From an uncultured beta proteobacterium (lineage in GTDB: Bacteria; Pseudomonadota; Gammaproteobacteria; Burkholderiales; Burkholderiaceae_B): DNA of 48,861 nucleotides. The translations under genes and the position numbers were made by a program. Positions 20,972-30,666 of the stretch are shown piece by piece. Every line of letters begins with the position of its first letter. Positions within the stretch are counted from its first letter, which is position 1. Location: the NCBI GenBank assembly GCA_903847325.1, contig CAINDJ010000244.1, positions 1 to 48,861 on the forward strand, written 5' to 3'. Below the pieces are notes generated by a model, which was not told where the DNA came from, made no database searches, and was given only the letters and a program-made list of their open reading frames with translations.

Positions 20972-21040
20972 GATTGCCCGAATATATTTAACCTGAGTGT
21001 TGAATATATTTCCCCCCGGACATACGCACAGGAGCGCACC

Positions 21041-21997
21041 GTGTTGAAGAGATATTTTCAGTGTTTGTTGTTATCCGTCTCGTGCGCTGTCTGTGCGCCG
21101 GTCTTTGCGGCATGGCCAGATGATCAGAGTATCGAGCTAGTTGTGGGCTTTGCGCCGGGCGGTGGGACAGACCTGATGGCGCGCGCCATGGCACCGTACA
21201 TGGAAAAAAAGCTTGGTGGGCGTGCCCGCATCGTGGTGGTCAATAAACCAGGTGCCAGTGGTGAAATTTCCAATACATACGTGGCGCGTGCAAAACCTGA
21301 TGGTTACACCATCGGCTTTATCAATGTGCCAGGTTTTGTATTTACACCGATGTATAAAAAGACCGCTTACCAGAATGATGACCTGAGAATCATCGCGCGC
21401 GTTGTGGATGATCCCAGCGTGTTGATGGCGCGTAAAGACGCAAAATTCGGCACGTTGCAAGAGATCGTAGCAACCTTGAAAAAAGATCCTGAATCTTTAT
21501 CTTTTGCCAACAGTGGGCTCGGCACGAGCGGGCATTTGTCTTTGCTCAAGTTGCAACAGGTGGGTCAATTTAAAGGTTCGGCGATTGCTTACAAAGGTGC
21601 GGGGGAGTTTAAAAGCGCCCTGATGGGGGGACATGTCGACTATGCCTTCGCCAGCGTCGGTGAATTTCTTGCCGCAAATAATGAGTCGGTGCGTGCGATT
21701 GCCGTGCTGAGTGATAAACGTTTTGATGTACTGGGGCCTGTACCTACAGCGACTGAGCTTGGTTTTAAAGCTTTGATCAGCTCCGAGCGAGGGATCGCCG
21801 TCCCAAAGGCGGTGTCTGATGAGATTGCTCTGCGTCTGCAACAGGCGATTAAAGAAACCGTTGAAGATCCTGTTTTTATTGCTGCCGTTAAAAATGACTC
21901 GGCCGTACTGGCTTACCTGCCTGGGGCGCAATGGACACAGTCTCTGAGTGGTATTCGCGAAATGTTGATTCCCTTTGTTTCTGATATGCAAGAGTAA
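21041..21997 (+). CDS. Tripartite tricarboxylate transporter substrate-binding protein (Bug/TctC)
   Basis: Signal peptide; ELVVGFAPGGGTDLMARAMAPYMEKKLG; GASGEISNTYVARAKPDGYTIG. Confidence 0.92.
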   Translation: MLKRYFQCLLLSVSCAVCAPVFAAWPDDQSIELVVGFAPGGGTDLMARAMAPYMEKKLGGRARIVVVNKPGASGEISNTYVARAKPDGYTIGFINVPGFVFTPMYKKTAYQNDDLRIIARVVDDPSVLMARKDAKFGTLQEIVATLKKDPESLSFANSGLGTSGHLSLLKLQQVGQFKGSAIAYKGAGEFKSALMGGHVDYAFASVGEFLAANNESVRAIAVLSDKRFDVLGPVPTATELGFKALISSERGIAVPKAVSDEIALRLQQAIKETVEDPVFIAAVKNDSAVLAYLPGAQWTQSLSGIREMLIPFVSDMQE

Positions 21998-22051
21998 ATT
22001 TGTCAATACTTATGACTGCAAGTTCTAAGACAAGTGTTTTTTTATGAAAAC

Positions 22052-22066
22052 TGGCACAAAACTTGC
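22052..22066 (+). promoter_or_regulatory. Putative sigma-54 (-24/-12) promoter
   Basis: TGGCAC-AAAAC-TTGC with exact GG-N10-GC spacing, about 60 bp upstream of the gltI-like start. Confidence 0.75.
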
Positions 22067-22127
22067 GTTACAGTGCAAAATAGGCATTCTTTCCCTGTTG
22101 CCTTAGAGAACTTTCAAGGAGTTAGTT

Positions 22128-23042
22128 ATGCATAGTAATTACATCAAGTACGGTCTGGCCACACTGGCTGGTGTCGTACTCAGCGGATCCGTGATGGCGC
22201 AGGATCTGACCGGGACACTGAAAAAAATCAAAGATACCGGCACGATCACGATCGGGCACCGCGATGCATCCGTTCCTTTTTCGTACTACGACGATAAGCA
22301 ACAGGTCGTTGGCTATGCGATGGACATCTGCAACTTTGTTGTGGCTGATCTGAAAGCGCAGCTCAATCTGCCAAAGCTTGAGGTCAAACTCAATCCTGTT
22401 ACTTCTGCTACCCGTATTCCGCTGATCGCCAACGGCACCATTGATCTGGAGTGTGGCTCCACGACGAACAACGCAGAGCGTCAAAAACAGGTTTCGTTCG
22501 GATCGACCTATTACCTGACCGCAAGCCGTTATGTCTTCAAAAAATCTTCAGGTATTACTGATATTGCCAGTCTGAAAGGCAAGACCGTTGTATCGACTGC
22601 AGGCACGACCAATCTTAAACAGGTCTCTGAGGCAAATACGGCTCAAAATCTTGGTCTGACTATTTTGACGGCTAAAGATCATCCCGAGGCGTTTCTGATG
22701 GTTGAAACAGGTCGCGCTGCTGCGTTTGTGATGGACGATATTCTGCTTGCCGGTTTAGTTGCCTCGTCAAAAAATCCAGCTGAATACACAATTTCAAAAG
22801 ACGCATTCTCCAAACCGGAGCCATATAGCTTCATGATGGTGCGTGATGACCCTGCATTCAAAAAAGCGGTTGATGCTGCAGTGAGCAAGCTCTACAAATC
22901 CCCCGAGATGCAGACTCTGTATTCAAAGTGGTTTGAAAAGCCCATTCCACCTAAAGGTCTGGTCATGAATCAACCCATGACAGCTGAGCTGAAAAAAGCT
23001 TTGGCAAATCCTACGGATAATCCAGATCCAGCCAGCTATTAA
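22128..23042 (+). CDS. gltI: Glutamate/aspartate ABC transporter substrate-binding protein
   Basis: SBP family 3: GTITIGHRDASVPFSYYDDKQQVVGYAMDIC; DLECGSTTNNAERQKQVSFG. Confidence 0.92.
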   Translation: MHSNYIKYGLATLAGVVLSGSVMAQDLTGTLKKIKDTGTITIGHRDASVPFSYYDDKQQVVGYAMDICNFVVADLKAQLNLPKLEVKLNPVTSATRIPLIANGTIDLECGSTTNNAERQKQVSFGSTYYLTASRYVFKKSSGITDIASLKGKTVVSTAGTTNLKQVSEANTAQNLGLTILTAKDHPEAFLMVETGRAAAFVMDDILLAGLVASSKNPAEYTISKDAFSKPEPYSFMMVRDDPAFKKAVDAAVSKLYKSPEMQTLYSKWFEKPIPPKGLVMNQPMTAELKKALANPTDNPDPASY

Positions 23043-23054
23043 TTGCTAGTCCTC

Positions 23055-23097
23055 TGGGCGCATGGACACGGGAGCAATCCCCATGTCCTGGCGCCCA
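23055..23097 (+). promoter_or_regulatory. Intercistronic stem-loop between gltI and gltJ
   Basis: TGGGCGC-ATGGACA-CGGG...CCC-ATGTCC-TG-GCGCCCA, long imperfect hairpin without U-tract. Confidence 0.7.
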
Positions 23098-23121
23098 ATT
23101 CCTATTTAAGTGAGTCAAGGC

Positions 23122-23871
23122 ATGAAATACAACTGGAACTGGGGCATTCTGTTTGAGGTCTCACCAGAGGGTAAGGGCACCTATCTGGATATGTTGCTTT
23201 CAGGCCTGGTCTGGACACTGACGACGGCTTTTTTTGCGTGGATTGTTGCCATGGTGCTCGGTGTTTGCATCGGCGTCATGCGTACCTTGCCTAATCGGGT
23301 TGGACGTGGCTTCGGTGCGTCCTACGTTGAGTTGTTTCGTAATATCCCCTTGCTAGTGCAATTGTTTCTCTGGTATTTCGTGATGCCTGAGTTAGTCCCT
23401 GAGGCGATGGGTAACTGGCTCAAGCAGTTACCGAATGCCGCCTTTTATACAGCGGTCATCGGTTTGGGACTTTTTATGTCTGCTCGCGTGGCCGAGCAGG
23501 TGCGCACGGGTATTTTGTCCCTACCAAAAGGCCAGTTCATGGCTGCGACGGCTTTGGGCATGACCACCGCGCAAACGTATCGCTTTATTTTGTTGCCCAT
23601 CGTGTTTCGTGTCATTTTGCCCCCGCTCACTTCAGAGCTACTCAATACAATTAAAAATACTTCTGTCGCACTGACCATTGGATTGATGGAGCTCACCGCG
23701 CGTGCACGTTCTATGCAGGAGTTTTCTTTCCAGGTGTTTGAGGCGTTTACCGTTGCAACCATCCTGTATCTGATCACCAATATGGTGGTGACTATTGCAA
23801 TGCGCAAACTCGAAAAGTCTGTCGCAGTCCCTGGCTACCTTGGCGCTCCCGCCAATGCGGTTGTTCATTAA
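23122..23871 (+). CDS. gltJ: Amino-acid ABC transporter permease
   Basis: His/Glu/Gln/Arg permease pattern; MKYNWNWGILFEVSPEGKGTYLDMLLSGLVWTL. Confidence 0.9.
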   Translation: MKYNWNWGILFEVSPEGKGTYLDMLLSGLVWTLTTAFFAWIVAMVLGVCIGVMRTLPNRVGRGFGASYVELFRNIPLLVQLFLWYFVMPELVPEAMGNWLKQLPNAAFYTAVIGLGLFMSARVAEQVRTGILSLPKGQFMAATALGMTTAQTYRFILLPIVFRVILPPLTSELLNTIKNTSVALTIGLMELTARARSMQEFSFQVFEAFTVATILYLITNMVVTIAMRKLEKSVAVPGYLGAPANAVVH

Positions 23872-23893
23872 TTAAGGTCGCGGGGATCTCATC

Positions 23894-24583
23894 ATGTTCA
23901 GTAATTTTGATTTCGAAGTCATCAGCCGTACCTGGCCCTATCTGTTTAAAGAAGGGATGAGTTTTACGTTGATGCTGACAGGACTGTCGGCAGCCTCCGG
24001 CATCATCTTAGGGACTTTGCTTGCACTGATGCGTTTGTCACGCTTTATCGCTATGCAAAAAATCGCTGCGGGTTACGTCAACCTGATTCGTTCTCTGCCG
24101 CTGGTTCTGGTCATTTTCTGGTTTTATTTTCTCTTACCGTATATCGGACAGTGGATAACCGGTTCAGCACGCCCGATGGCAGTGGGCGCCTTTATGTCTG
24201 CGCTAGTGACCTTTTCTCTCTTTGAAGCCGCTTATTTTTCCGAAATCATGCGTGCGGGTATTCAGGCTGTTCCCAAAGGTCAGACTGGCGCTGCTCAGGC
24301 GCTTGGGATGAAATACCATCAGGTCATGCTTTATGTCGTACTGCCTCAGGCGTTTAGGTCAATGACCCCGTTGCTGCTCACGCAAGCCATTGTGCTGTTT
24401 CAGGATACCTCGCTTGTTTACGTGCTCTCAATCACTGATTTTCTTGGCGCTGCGAGCAAGATTGCTCAGCGCGATGGTCGGCTGGTGGAGATGTATCTTT
24501 TTGCGGCGCTCGTTTATTTCGTGATTTCTCTGGCCGCCTCGTTGCTGGTCAAACAATTACAAAAACGTATCGCTGTGGCCTAA
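23894..24583 (+). CDS. gltK: Amino-acid ABC transporter permease
   Basis: [33 protein letters not shown] loop. Confidence 0.9.
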   Translation: MFSNFDFEVISRTWPYLFKEGMSFTLMLTGLSAASGIILGTLLALMRLSRFIAMQKIAAGYVNLIRSLPLVLVIFWFYFLLPYIGQWITGSARPMAVGAFMSALVTFSLFEAAYFSEIMRAGIQAVPKGQTGAAQALGMKYHQVMLYVVLPQAFRSMTPLLLTQAIVLFQDTSLVYVLSITDFLGAASKIAQRDGRLVEMYLFAALVYFVISLAASLLVKQLQKRIAVA

Positions 24584-24642
24584 GCCTTCGCTATTCCCAT
24601 CCAACTTATTCATCAATACCATTTAGATATCCGGAAAGTCTC

Positions 24643-25383
24643 ATGACCAATAAAATGATTGAAATCGAAAATGTTTCGAAATGGTATGGTAGTTTTAATG
24701 TCCTGAAAAACTGTTCGACACACGTCAGTCGTGGCGAGGTCGTTGTTGTGTGTGGCCCCTCGGGCTCGGGTAAGTCAACCCTGATCAAATGCGTGAATGC
24801 ACTTGAGCCATTCCAGGAAGGTCAGCTAACGATTAATGGCGTGGCATTGCACGATCCAAAGACTAATCTGCCTAAGTTGCGCAGTCAGGTCGGTATGGTG
24901 TTTCAGCACTTTGAGTTATTCCCTCATCTGAGTGTGACTGAAAATCTAACCATTGCTCAGATCAAAGTGCTTGGCCGTAGTCCAGACGAGGCGCTCAAAC
25001 GCGGTCTCAAAATGCTCGATCGCGTGGGGCTGACGGCGCACAAAGACAAACATCCAGGTCAGTTGTCGGGTGGTCAGCAGCAGCGCGTGGCGATTGCGCG
25101 AGCACTGAGTATGGATCCGGTTGTTATGCTGTTTGACGAACCTACCTCGGCGCTTGATCCGGAAATGGTCGGTGAGGTGCTTGATGTCATGGTGGAGCTC
25201 GCACGCGAAGGCATGACGATGATGGTGGTGACCCACGAAATGGGCTTTGCCCGCAAAGTCGCCCATCGGGTGGTATTTATGGATCAGGGCGAGATTGTCG
25301 AGGATGCAACCAAAGAGCAGTTCTTTAATCAGCCCAAGAGTGATCGGGCGATTCAGTTCCTCTCAAAGATTTTGCAGCACTAA
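24643..25383 (+). CDS. gltL: Amino-acid ABC transporter ATP-binding protein
   Basis: [45 protein letters not shown]. Confidence 0.95.
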   Translation: MTNKMIEIENVSKWYGSFNVLKNCSTHVSRGEVVVVCGPSGSGKSTLIKCVNALEPFQEGQLTINGVALHDPKTNLPKLRSQVGMVFQHFELFPHLSVTENLTIAQIKVLGRSPDEALKRGLKMLDRVGLTAHKDKHPGQLSGGQQQRVAIARALSMDPVVMLFDEPTSALDPEMVGEVLDVMVELAREGMTMMVVTHEMGFARKVAHRVVFMDQGEIVEDATKEQFFNQPKSDRAIQFLSKILQH

Positions 25384-25459
25384 TTACTCGGCTATTTGGT
25401 ACTCGCCTATTTGATCCGAGCATCGTGCTGTCTTGACTGATTCATTAGGGAGCGATCCG

Positions 25460-26098
25460 ATGAAAGACTACTACGCAGCACGTGCGAACGAGTATGACAA
25501 AATTTATCTCAAGCCTGAACGCCAGCACGATTTGCGGGCGATAGAGGCTTGGTTGCCTGCTAAATACACGCAACGTTCAATTATTGAGATTGCAGCAGGC
25601 ACAGGCTACTGGACACAGTTTTTAATTAAAGTTGCCCAGAGCTTAGTGGCGCTGGATGCGGCGAATGAGACTTTTAATGTTGCGCGCAGCAGACTGGGTG
25701 ACGATGCAGAGCAGGTGCGCTGGGTCATTGGCGATGCCTATGAGATTCCTCATCCCGCCTCACCTTACGATGCGGCCTTTGCTGGATTCTGGTTTTCGCA
25801 TGTGCCGATCGTACGTCAGAGAGAGTTTTTGAGTGGTTTAAACCGCGTGCTCAAACCAGGTGCCCAGGTCGTATTACTCGACAATCTATATGTTGAAGGC
25901 AGCAGCACACCTATTTCCGAGCTGGATGCTGAGGGCAATAGCTATCAGGTTCGCGTGCTTGCGGATGGGTCCGAGCATTGCGTCCTCAAAAACTTCCCAA
26001 CGCAGACGCGTATGCTTGAGCTCATCGAGGGAATAGGCGTCAATCCCGTTTTTACACGCTGGCAATATTTCTGGGCATTCGAGTATACGGTTGTGTGA
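25460..26098 (+). CDS. Class I SAM-dependent methyltransferase
   Basis: IIEIAAGTGYWTQFL motif I; 213 aa from ATG 25460. Confidence 0.85.
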   Translation: MKDYYAARANEYDKIYLKPERQHDLRAIEAWLPAKYTQRSIIEIAAGTGYWTQFLIKVAQSLVALDAANETFNVARSRLGDDAEQVRWVIGDAYEIPHPASPYDAAFAGFWFSHVPIVRQREFLSGLNRVLKPGAQVVLLDNLYVEGSSTPISELDAEGNSYQVRVLADGSEHCVLKNFPTQTRMLELIEGIGVNPVFTRWQYFWAFEYTVV

Positions 26099-26123
26099 TC
26101 TGACGCGGGATTATTGCGTCTGA

Positions 26124-26855
26124 TTAAATGATTTCTTTTGACTGAATGCGACTAACGCCCGCTTGTTGCATTTGAGACCAGGCTTTTTGCAGCGAGCCAT
26201 TCAGATCAATGCCGCGTGAGGCATCCTCAATGACGCTTGTATTGAATCCAAGTTTGCGTGCGTCAAGCGCCGACCAGGCTACACAAAAATCTGTCGCAAG
26301 TCCGCAGAGGTAAACATTTTTAATGTTTCGCTCTTTCAGGAATCCAGACAGCCCGGTGTATGTCTTGCCATCGGCTTCGATAAATGCGGAGTAGCTATCT
26401 ACACCTGAGTGATAGCCCTTGCGCACAATAACTTGTGCATGAGGAATATCAATGGCACTCGCAATCGCAGCATCAGCCGTGCCTTGCACGCAATGCATCG
26501 GCCAAAGCACTTGTTCGCCATACGGCAGTGTGATGGTCTCATAGGGTTTTTTGCCGGGATGTTGCGAAGCAAATGAAATGTGATCGCTTGTATGCCAGTC
26601 TTGTGTCAGCACAACATTCTCGAATTTTTTGGCGAGTGCGTTAATCACCTCAATCGTTTGGTCGCCTTTTTGAACCGCGAGTGTTCCACCGGGCAGGAAA
26701 CAGTTTTGCAAGTCGATGACGATTAACGCATCTTGTGGCCCGGGACGTATCGTCGAAGATGCTTGTGCCAACGCTGAAAATAGCGTGCCTGCGCTGGCCG
26801 TTGCGGTTGCTGTGGTCAGTGCGCCGAGACGCTGAATAAAAAGTCTGCGTTTCAT
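26124..26855 (-). CDS. Nicotinamidase-like isochorismatase-fold hydrolase with N-terminal export (Tat-like) signal
   Basis: MKRRLFIQRLGALTTATATASAGTLFSALAQASS; PQDALIVIDLQNCFLPGGTLAVQKG; VYLCGLATDFCVAWSALDARKLGF. Confidence 0.88.
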   Translation of the reverse strand: MKRRLFIQRLGALTTATATASAGTLFSALAQASSTIRPGPQDALIVIDLQNCFLPGGTLAVQKGDQTIEVINALAKKFENVVLTQDWHTSDHISFASQHPGKKPYETITLPYGEQVLWPMHCVQGTADAAIASAIDIPHAQVIVRKGYHSGVDSYSAFIEADGKTYTGLSGFLKERNIKNVYLCGLATDFCVAWSALDARKLGFNTSVIEDASRGIDLNGSLQKAWSQMQQAGVSRIQSKEII

Positions 26856-27820
26856 GAATTTTTTTCCGATGCAGCATACAGGTGGCAAGCAACCTCGCCT
26901 TGTTTATCTTTAGTCAATACAGGCTTTACCGTTGAGCAGCAGGAGAGCAACTGTTTGCAACGTGGGTGAAAAGTACAGCCTGTCGGTGGATGCAGAGGAT
27001 CCGGGAATGATAAACCCAGGCCCATATCCGGAATCCCCAGGCCAGTTTCTGGTGTGAGTACAGAGGCCAGTAACGCCTGCGTGTAAGGGTGTCGGGGATA
27101 TTTAAAAAGCTCCGCTGTTTGCGCAAGCTCAGCAACCTGGCCGAGATACATGACTGCTACTTGTGTCGCAATGTGTTCGACGACAGCAAGGTTGTGACTG
27201 ATAAACACATAGGTCAGATTAAATTCTTTGCGTAAATCCATCAGCAGATTCAAGATCTGTGCCTGCACTGACACGTCGAGTGCTGAAGTGGGCTCATCGC
27301 AAATCACAATCTCAGGTTGCATGACAAGGGCGCGCGCGATTGCGACGCGTTGACGCTGACCGCCTGACAACTGGCCGGGTGTGCTGTCTGCATACCGGGG
27401 AGGCAGGCCGACCCTCTCAAGCATATCAATTGCTTTATGGCGTCGCGCTTGTTTACTACCCACGCCATGAATATCGAGTGGGAAAGACACGATCGAGGCA
27501 ATGCTGCGACGTGGATTAAGCGAGGAGTAGGGATCCTGAAAGACGGGTTGCACACGTCGGGCGAGTTCGCGGCGATCCATCTTGCCAATATCCTGGCCTT
27601 CTATCTGGATACTGCCCTGACTCGGGGGCGTTAACCCCAGTAGCATTTTTGCGAGCGTTGATTTGCCACAGCCCGATTCGCCCACGATACCCATGACATC
27701 ACCGCGATTGACTGCGAGGTCTACGCCATTGACTGCGTGCAATGTCTGTTTCGCTTTGAATAAGCCGGCACTGACGGAAAATGTACGGTGCAGATTCTGA
27801 GTCTGAATCAATGCACTCAT
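26852..27820 (-). CDS. Oligopeptide/dipeptide ABC transporter ATP-binding protein
   Basis: [32 protein letters not shown]; oligo_HPY C-terminus; start [10 protein letters not shown] at 27820. Confidence 0.92.
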   Translation of the reverse strand: MSALIQTQNLHRTFSVSAGLFKAKQTLHAVNGVDLAVNRGDVMGIVGESGCGKSTLAKMLLGLTPPSQGSIQIEGQDIGKMDRRELARRVQPVFQDPYSSLNPRRSIASIVSFPLDIHGVGSKQARRHKAIDMLERVGLPPRYADSTPGQLSGGQRQRVAIARALVMQPEIVICDEPTSALDVSVQAQILNLLMDLRKEFNLTYVFISHNLAVVEHIATQVAVMYLGQVAELAQTAELFKYPRHPYTQALLASVLTPETGLGIPDMGLGLSFPDPLHPPTGCTFHPRCKQLLSCCSTVKPVLTKDKQGEVACHLYAASEKNS

Positions 27821-28800
27821 GCTGCACCTCTCACGCAACGCCACTGCTGACCACTGTTTGAGTGGTGAACAGGGATTTCTTGCTCACAGATCTCCTGCGC
27901 GTACTCACAACGGTCACGGAAGGCACAGCCTGAGATGTCGCCAATCAGTGACGGCACAACCCCAGGGATGGTTCCGAGCTTGCCGCCTGGTGCAGTTTTA
28001 CCGGGTACGGGTATGCATCGCATGAGGCCGGTCGTGTAAGGATGTTGTGGATTGGCAAAGATATCATGCGCCGAGCCTTCTTCAACGATCTGACCGGCAT
28101 ACATGACCGCCACGCGGTCAGCGATACGCGCAACGACCCCCAGGTCATGGGTAATTAAAACCATTGCAATACCGAGCTCTTGCTGCAGGTCTGCGAGCAA
28201 TCTCAGGATTTGAGCTTGAATAGTGACGTCTAACGCCGTACTCGGTTCGTCAGCAATCAGTAACTCTGGATCGCACATCAGCGCCATCGCGATCATGACG
28301 CGTTGGCGCAAGCCACCGGACAGCTGATGCGGATATTGTCCGAGTCGCTGCGCGGCCGAGGCAATACCGACTTTTTCGAGGAGCTCAATCGCGCGTGCTT
28401 GCGCTTGTTCTTTTGAGGCACCCTTATGGTGACGGTAGTGCTCGGTCAGTTGATCGCCGATGGTGTAGGCAGGATTGAGCGCTGTCATCGGCTCCTGAAA
28501 GATCATCGCCATACGGTTACCGCGCAGGGTATTAATGCGCTTGGTCGATGCTGCACCGAGATCTTCGTTTAAAAAGGAGAGCGCGCGCGTGCTGCGCGTT
28601 GCGACCTTGGGTAGCAAGCCCATGATAGAGAGTGAGGTCATGGACTTACCACAACCCGATTCACCTACGATACAAAGCGTCTCGCCGCGTCTGACTTGAA
28701 AGGAGACATCACGTACCGCGTGTAAGGGACCTGCGGCGGTTTTGATATCGACACACAGGCCTTGAACATCCAGCACAACCTCTTGATTGCTCATGGTCAT
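27817..28800 (-). CDS. Oligopeptide/dipeptide ABC transporter ATP-binding protein
   Basis: [52 protein letters not shown]. Confidence 0.93.
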   Translation of the reverse strand: MTMSNQEVVLDVQGLCVDIKTAAGPLHAVRDVSFQVRRGETLCIVGESGCGKSMTSLSIMGLLPKVATRSTRALSFLNEDLGAASTKRINTLRGNRMAMIFQEPMTALNPAYTIGDQLTEHYRHHKGASKEQAQARAIELLEKVGIASAAQRLGQYPHQLSGGLRQRVMIAMALMCDPELLIADEPSTALDVTIQAQILRLLADLQQELGIAMVLITHDLGVVARIADRVAVMYAGQIVEEGSAHDIFANPQHPYTTGLMRCIPVPGKTAPGGKLGTIPGVVPSLIGDISGCAFRDRCEYAQEICEQEIPVHHSNSGQQWRCVRGAA

Positions 28801-29711
28801 GCTCTCTCGTCAGGCGAAAACAACTGATGCAATCCGTCTCCGGCGAGATTGATTGCAAAAATCAATATTGCCAGTGCGGTACCGGGGATGGCGATCAACC
28901 AGAATGAAAAGAACATATACGACTTTGCCTCTGAAATCATCAGACCCCAGGAGGGCAGGGGTGGTTGCACACCGAGTCCCAGAAAGGAGAGTGCGGCTTC
29001 GAGCAGAATTGCGCTCGCGGCCTCAAGTGTCGCAATCACAATTAGCTGAGGCATGACGTTAGGGAGTACCTCGGTCATCAGGATCCGAAAGGTCGACGCA
29101 CCCGCTGACTGTGCAGCCGATACATATTCCATGGCGCGCACTTGTTGCGTTGCACTGCGCATGACGACTGCGAAACGATCCCATTTGAGTAAACCCAGTA
29201 CCAGGATCACCACCCAGAGCGAGCTGCCAACAATGGCAACCGTTGCCAGTGCGACCAGAATCACCGGCATGGAGAGTCGGGTCGTCACCAGAAACGAAAC
29301 AAGCATGTCAGCGCGACCACCAAAATAGCCTGCCAGCATCCCCATGGTCGTACCGATTAATCCGGAAATACAGGCAACAGAAATGCCGATCAATAGCGAG
29401 ATACGTGCACCATAAAAAAGTCTGGAAAGATAATCGCGCCCCAGCTGATCTGTCCCGAGTGGATGGAGCCAGGTACCTTTTTCAAACCAGACCGGCGGTA
29501 CGGTGCGATACGCGAGGTCCTGAACATATGGATCAAATGGCGAAAAAAGAGGCGCAAATATCGCGATGACGATAATGATCAACAACAGACCACAGCCGAT
29601 CGTAAGTGCTTTGTTTTGTTCGATGCGCTGCCAAAGCGTGCGACGCCTGGAGGTCTGACTGCCAACAGGTTTTGGAATATGTACGGGGGAGTGGTTTGCG
29701 GAGCTTGACAT
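28797..29711 (-). CDS. Dipeptide-type ABC transporter permease (DppC-like)
   Basis: HPLGTDQLGRDYLSRLFYGARISLLIG signature. Confidence 0.93.
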   Translation of the reverse strand: MSSSANHSPVHIPKPVGSQTSRRRTLWQRIEQNKALTIGCGLLLIIIVIAIFAPLFSPFDPYVQDLAYRTVPPVWFEKGTWLHPLGTDQLGRDYLSRLFYGARISLLIGISVACISGLIGTTMGMLAGYFGGRADMLVSFLVTTRLSMPVILVALATVAIVGSSLWVVILVLGLLKWDRFAVVMRSATQQVRAMEYVSAAQSAGASTFRILMTEVLPNVMPQLIVIATLEAASAILLEAALSFLGLGVQPPLPSWGLMISEAKSYMFFSFWLIAIPGTALAILIFAINLAGDGLHQLFSPDERA

Positions 29712-29714
29712 GAT

Positions 29715-30632
29715 TTAGGCCACCCGGATGCGAGGGTCAAGCCAGGCGTTGGCGATATCGGAGGCCAAGGTCAGCAGGATATAAATCACGGAGAGCAGCA
29801 GCACGATGATTTGTGTCACGGGGAAATCTTTATAGGTAATGCTTTGGTAGGCGAGATAGCCCAGGCCGTCCAGCGCGAAGATTGTTTCGACCACCACTGA
29901 GCCACCCAGCAGAAAACCTAATTGCACCGCAGCCAGGGCTACAACTGGAACGATGGCATTACGCAAAGCATGCTTAAAAATAACGGTGCTGGGTGATAAG
30001 CCTTTAGCGCGTGCGGTACGGATGTAGTCCGCGCCGAGCACTTCAATCATGCCCGCACGGATGAGGCGCATAAACGCAGGCGCGACGTAATAGCCAAGCG
30101 CGATAGATGGCATGACAAAGTGTTGCCAGGTGCCACTACCCGATACGGGCAGGATGCGCCAGGATATTGAAAACAACATGATGAGAATAAGTGCGAAAAA
30201 GAAATTCGGCAAAGCCTGCCCCAGCACTGCGATCGCCAGGCACAGTCGGTCGATCCAGCTGTTTTTATAGATTGCCGCAAGGATCCCCAATGGCACAGAG
30301 ATGACTAATGCAACGCCCAGCGAGCAGACGGCCAGCAGCAACGTGGTTTCGAGTTTGCTGAAAACCAGAGGCGCTACGGGGGTTTTAAAATAAACCGAGG
30401 TACCCAGGTCTCCCCGGATGATTTGCCACAACCAGTCGCCGTACTGCACGACCAGGGGACGGTCAAAGCCATAGGTTTGGCGGATCATCGCGATATCTGC
30501 GTCGCTGGCGCCTTCTCCGGCCAAGGCCACAGCAGGGTCGCCCGTGAGATGCAGCAACAGATAGGCGATGATCGAGACGGTCAGCGCCACCATGAGCGCT
30601 AACCCTAGCCTTTTAAAGAGATAACCAATCAT
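29715..30632 (-). CDS. Dipeptide-type ABC transporter permease (DppB-like)
   Basis: MIGYLFKRLGLALMVALTVSIIAYLLLHLTGDPAV; LGADYIRTARAKGLSPSTVIFKHALRNAIVPV. Confidence 0.93.
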   Translation of the reverse strand: MIGYLFKRLGLALMVALTVSIIAYLLLHLTGDPAVALAGEGASDADIAMIRQTYGFDRPLVVQYGDWLWQIIRGDLGTSVYFKTPVAPLVFSKLETTLLLAVCSLGVALVISVPLGILAAIYKNSWIDRLCLAIAVLGQALPNFFFALILIMLFSISWRILPVSGSGTWQHFVMPSIALGYYVAPAFMRLIRAGMIEVLGADYIRTARAKGLSPSTVIFKHALRNAIVPVVALAAVQLGFLLGGSVVVETIFALDGLGYLAYQSITYKDFPVTQIIVLLLSVIYILLTLASDIANAWLDPRIRVA

Positions 30633-30666
30633 TTCATGAGACTTTTAACGCCGTGCGTGAAAGACA

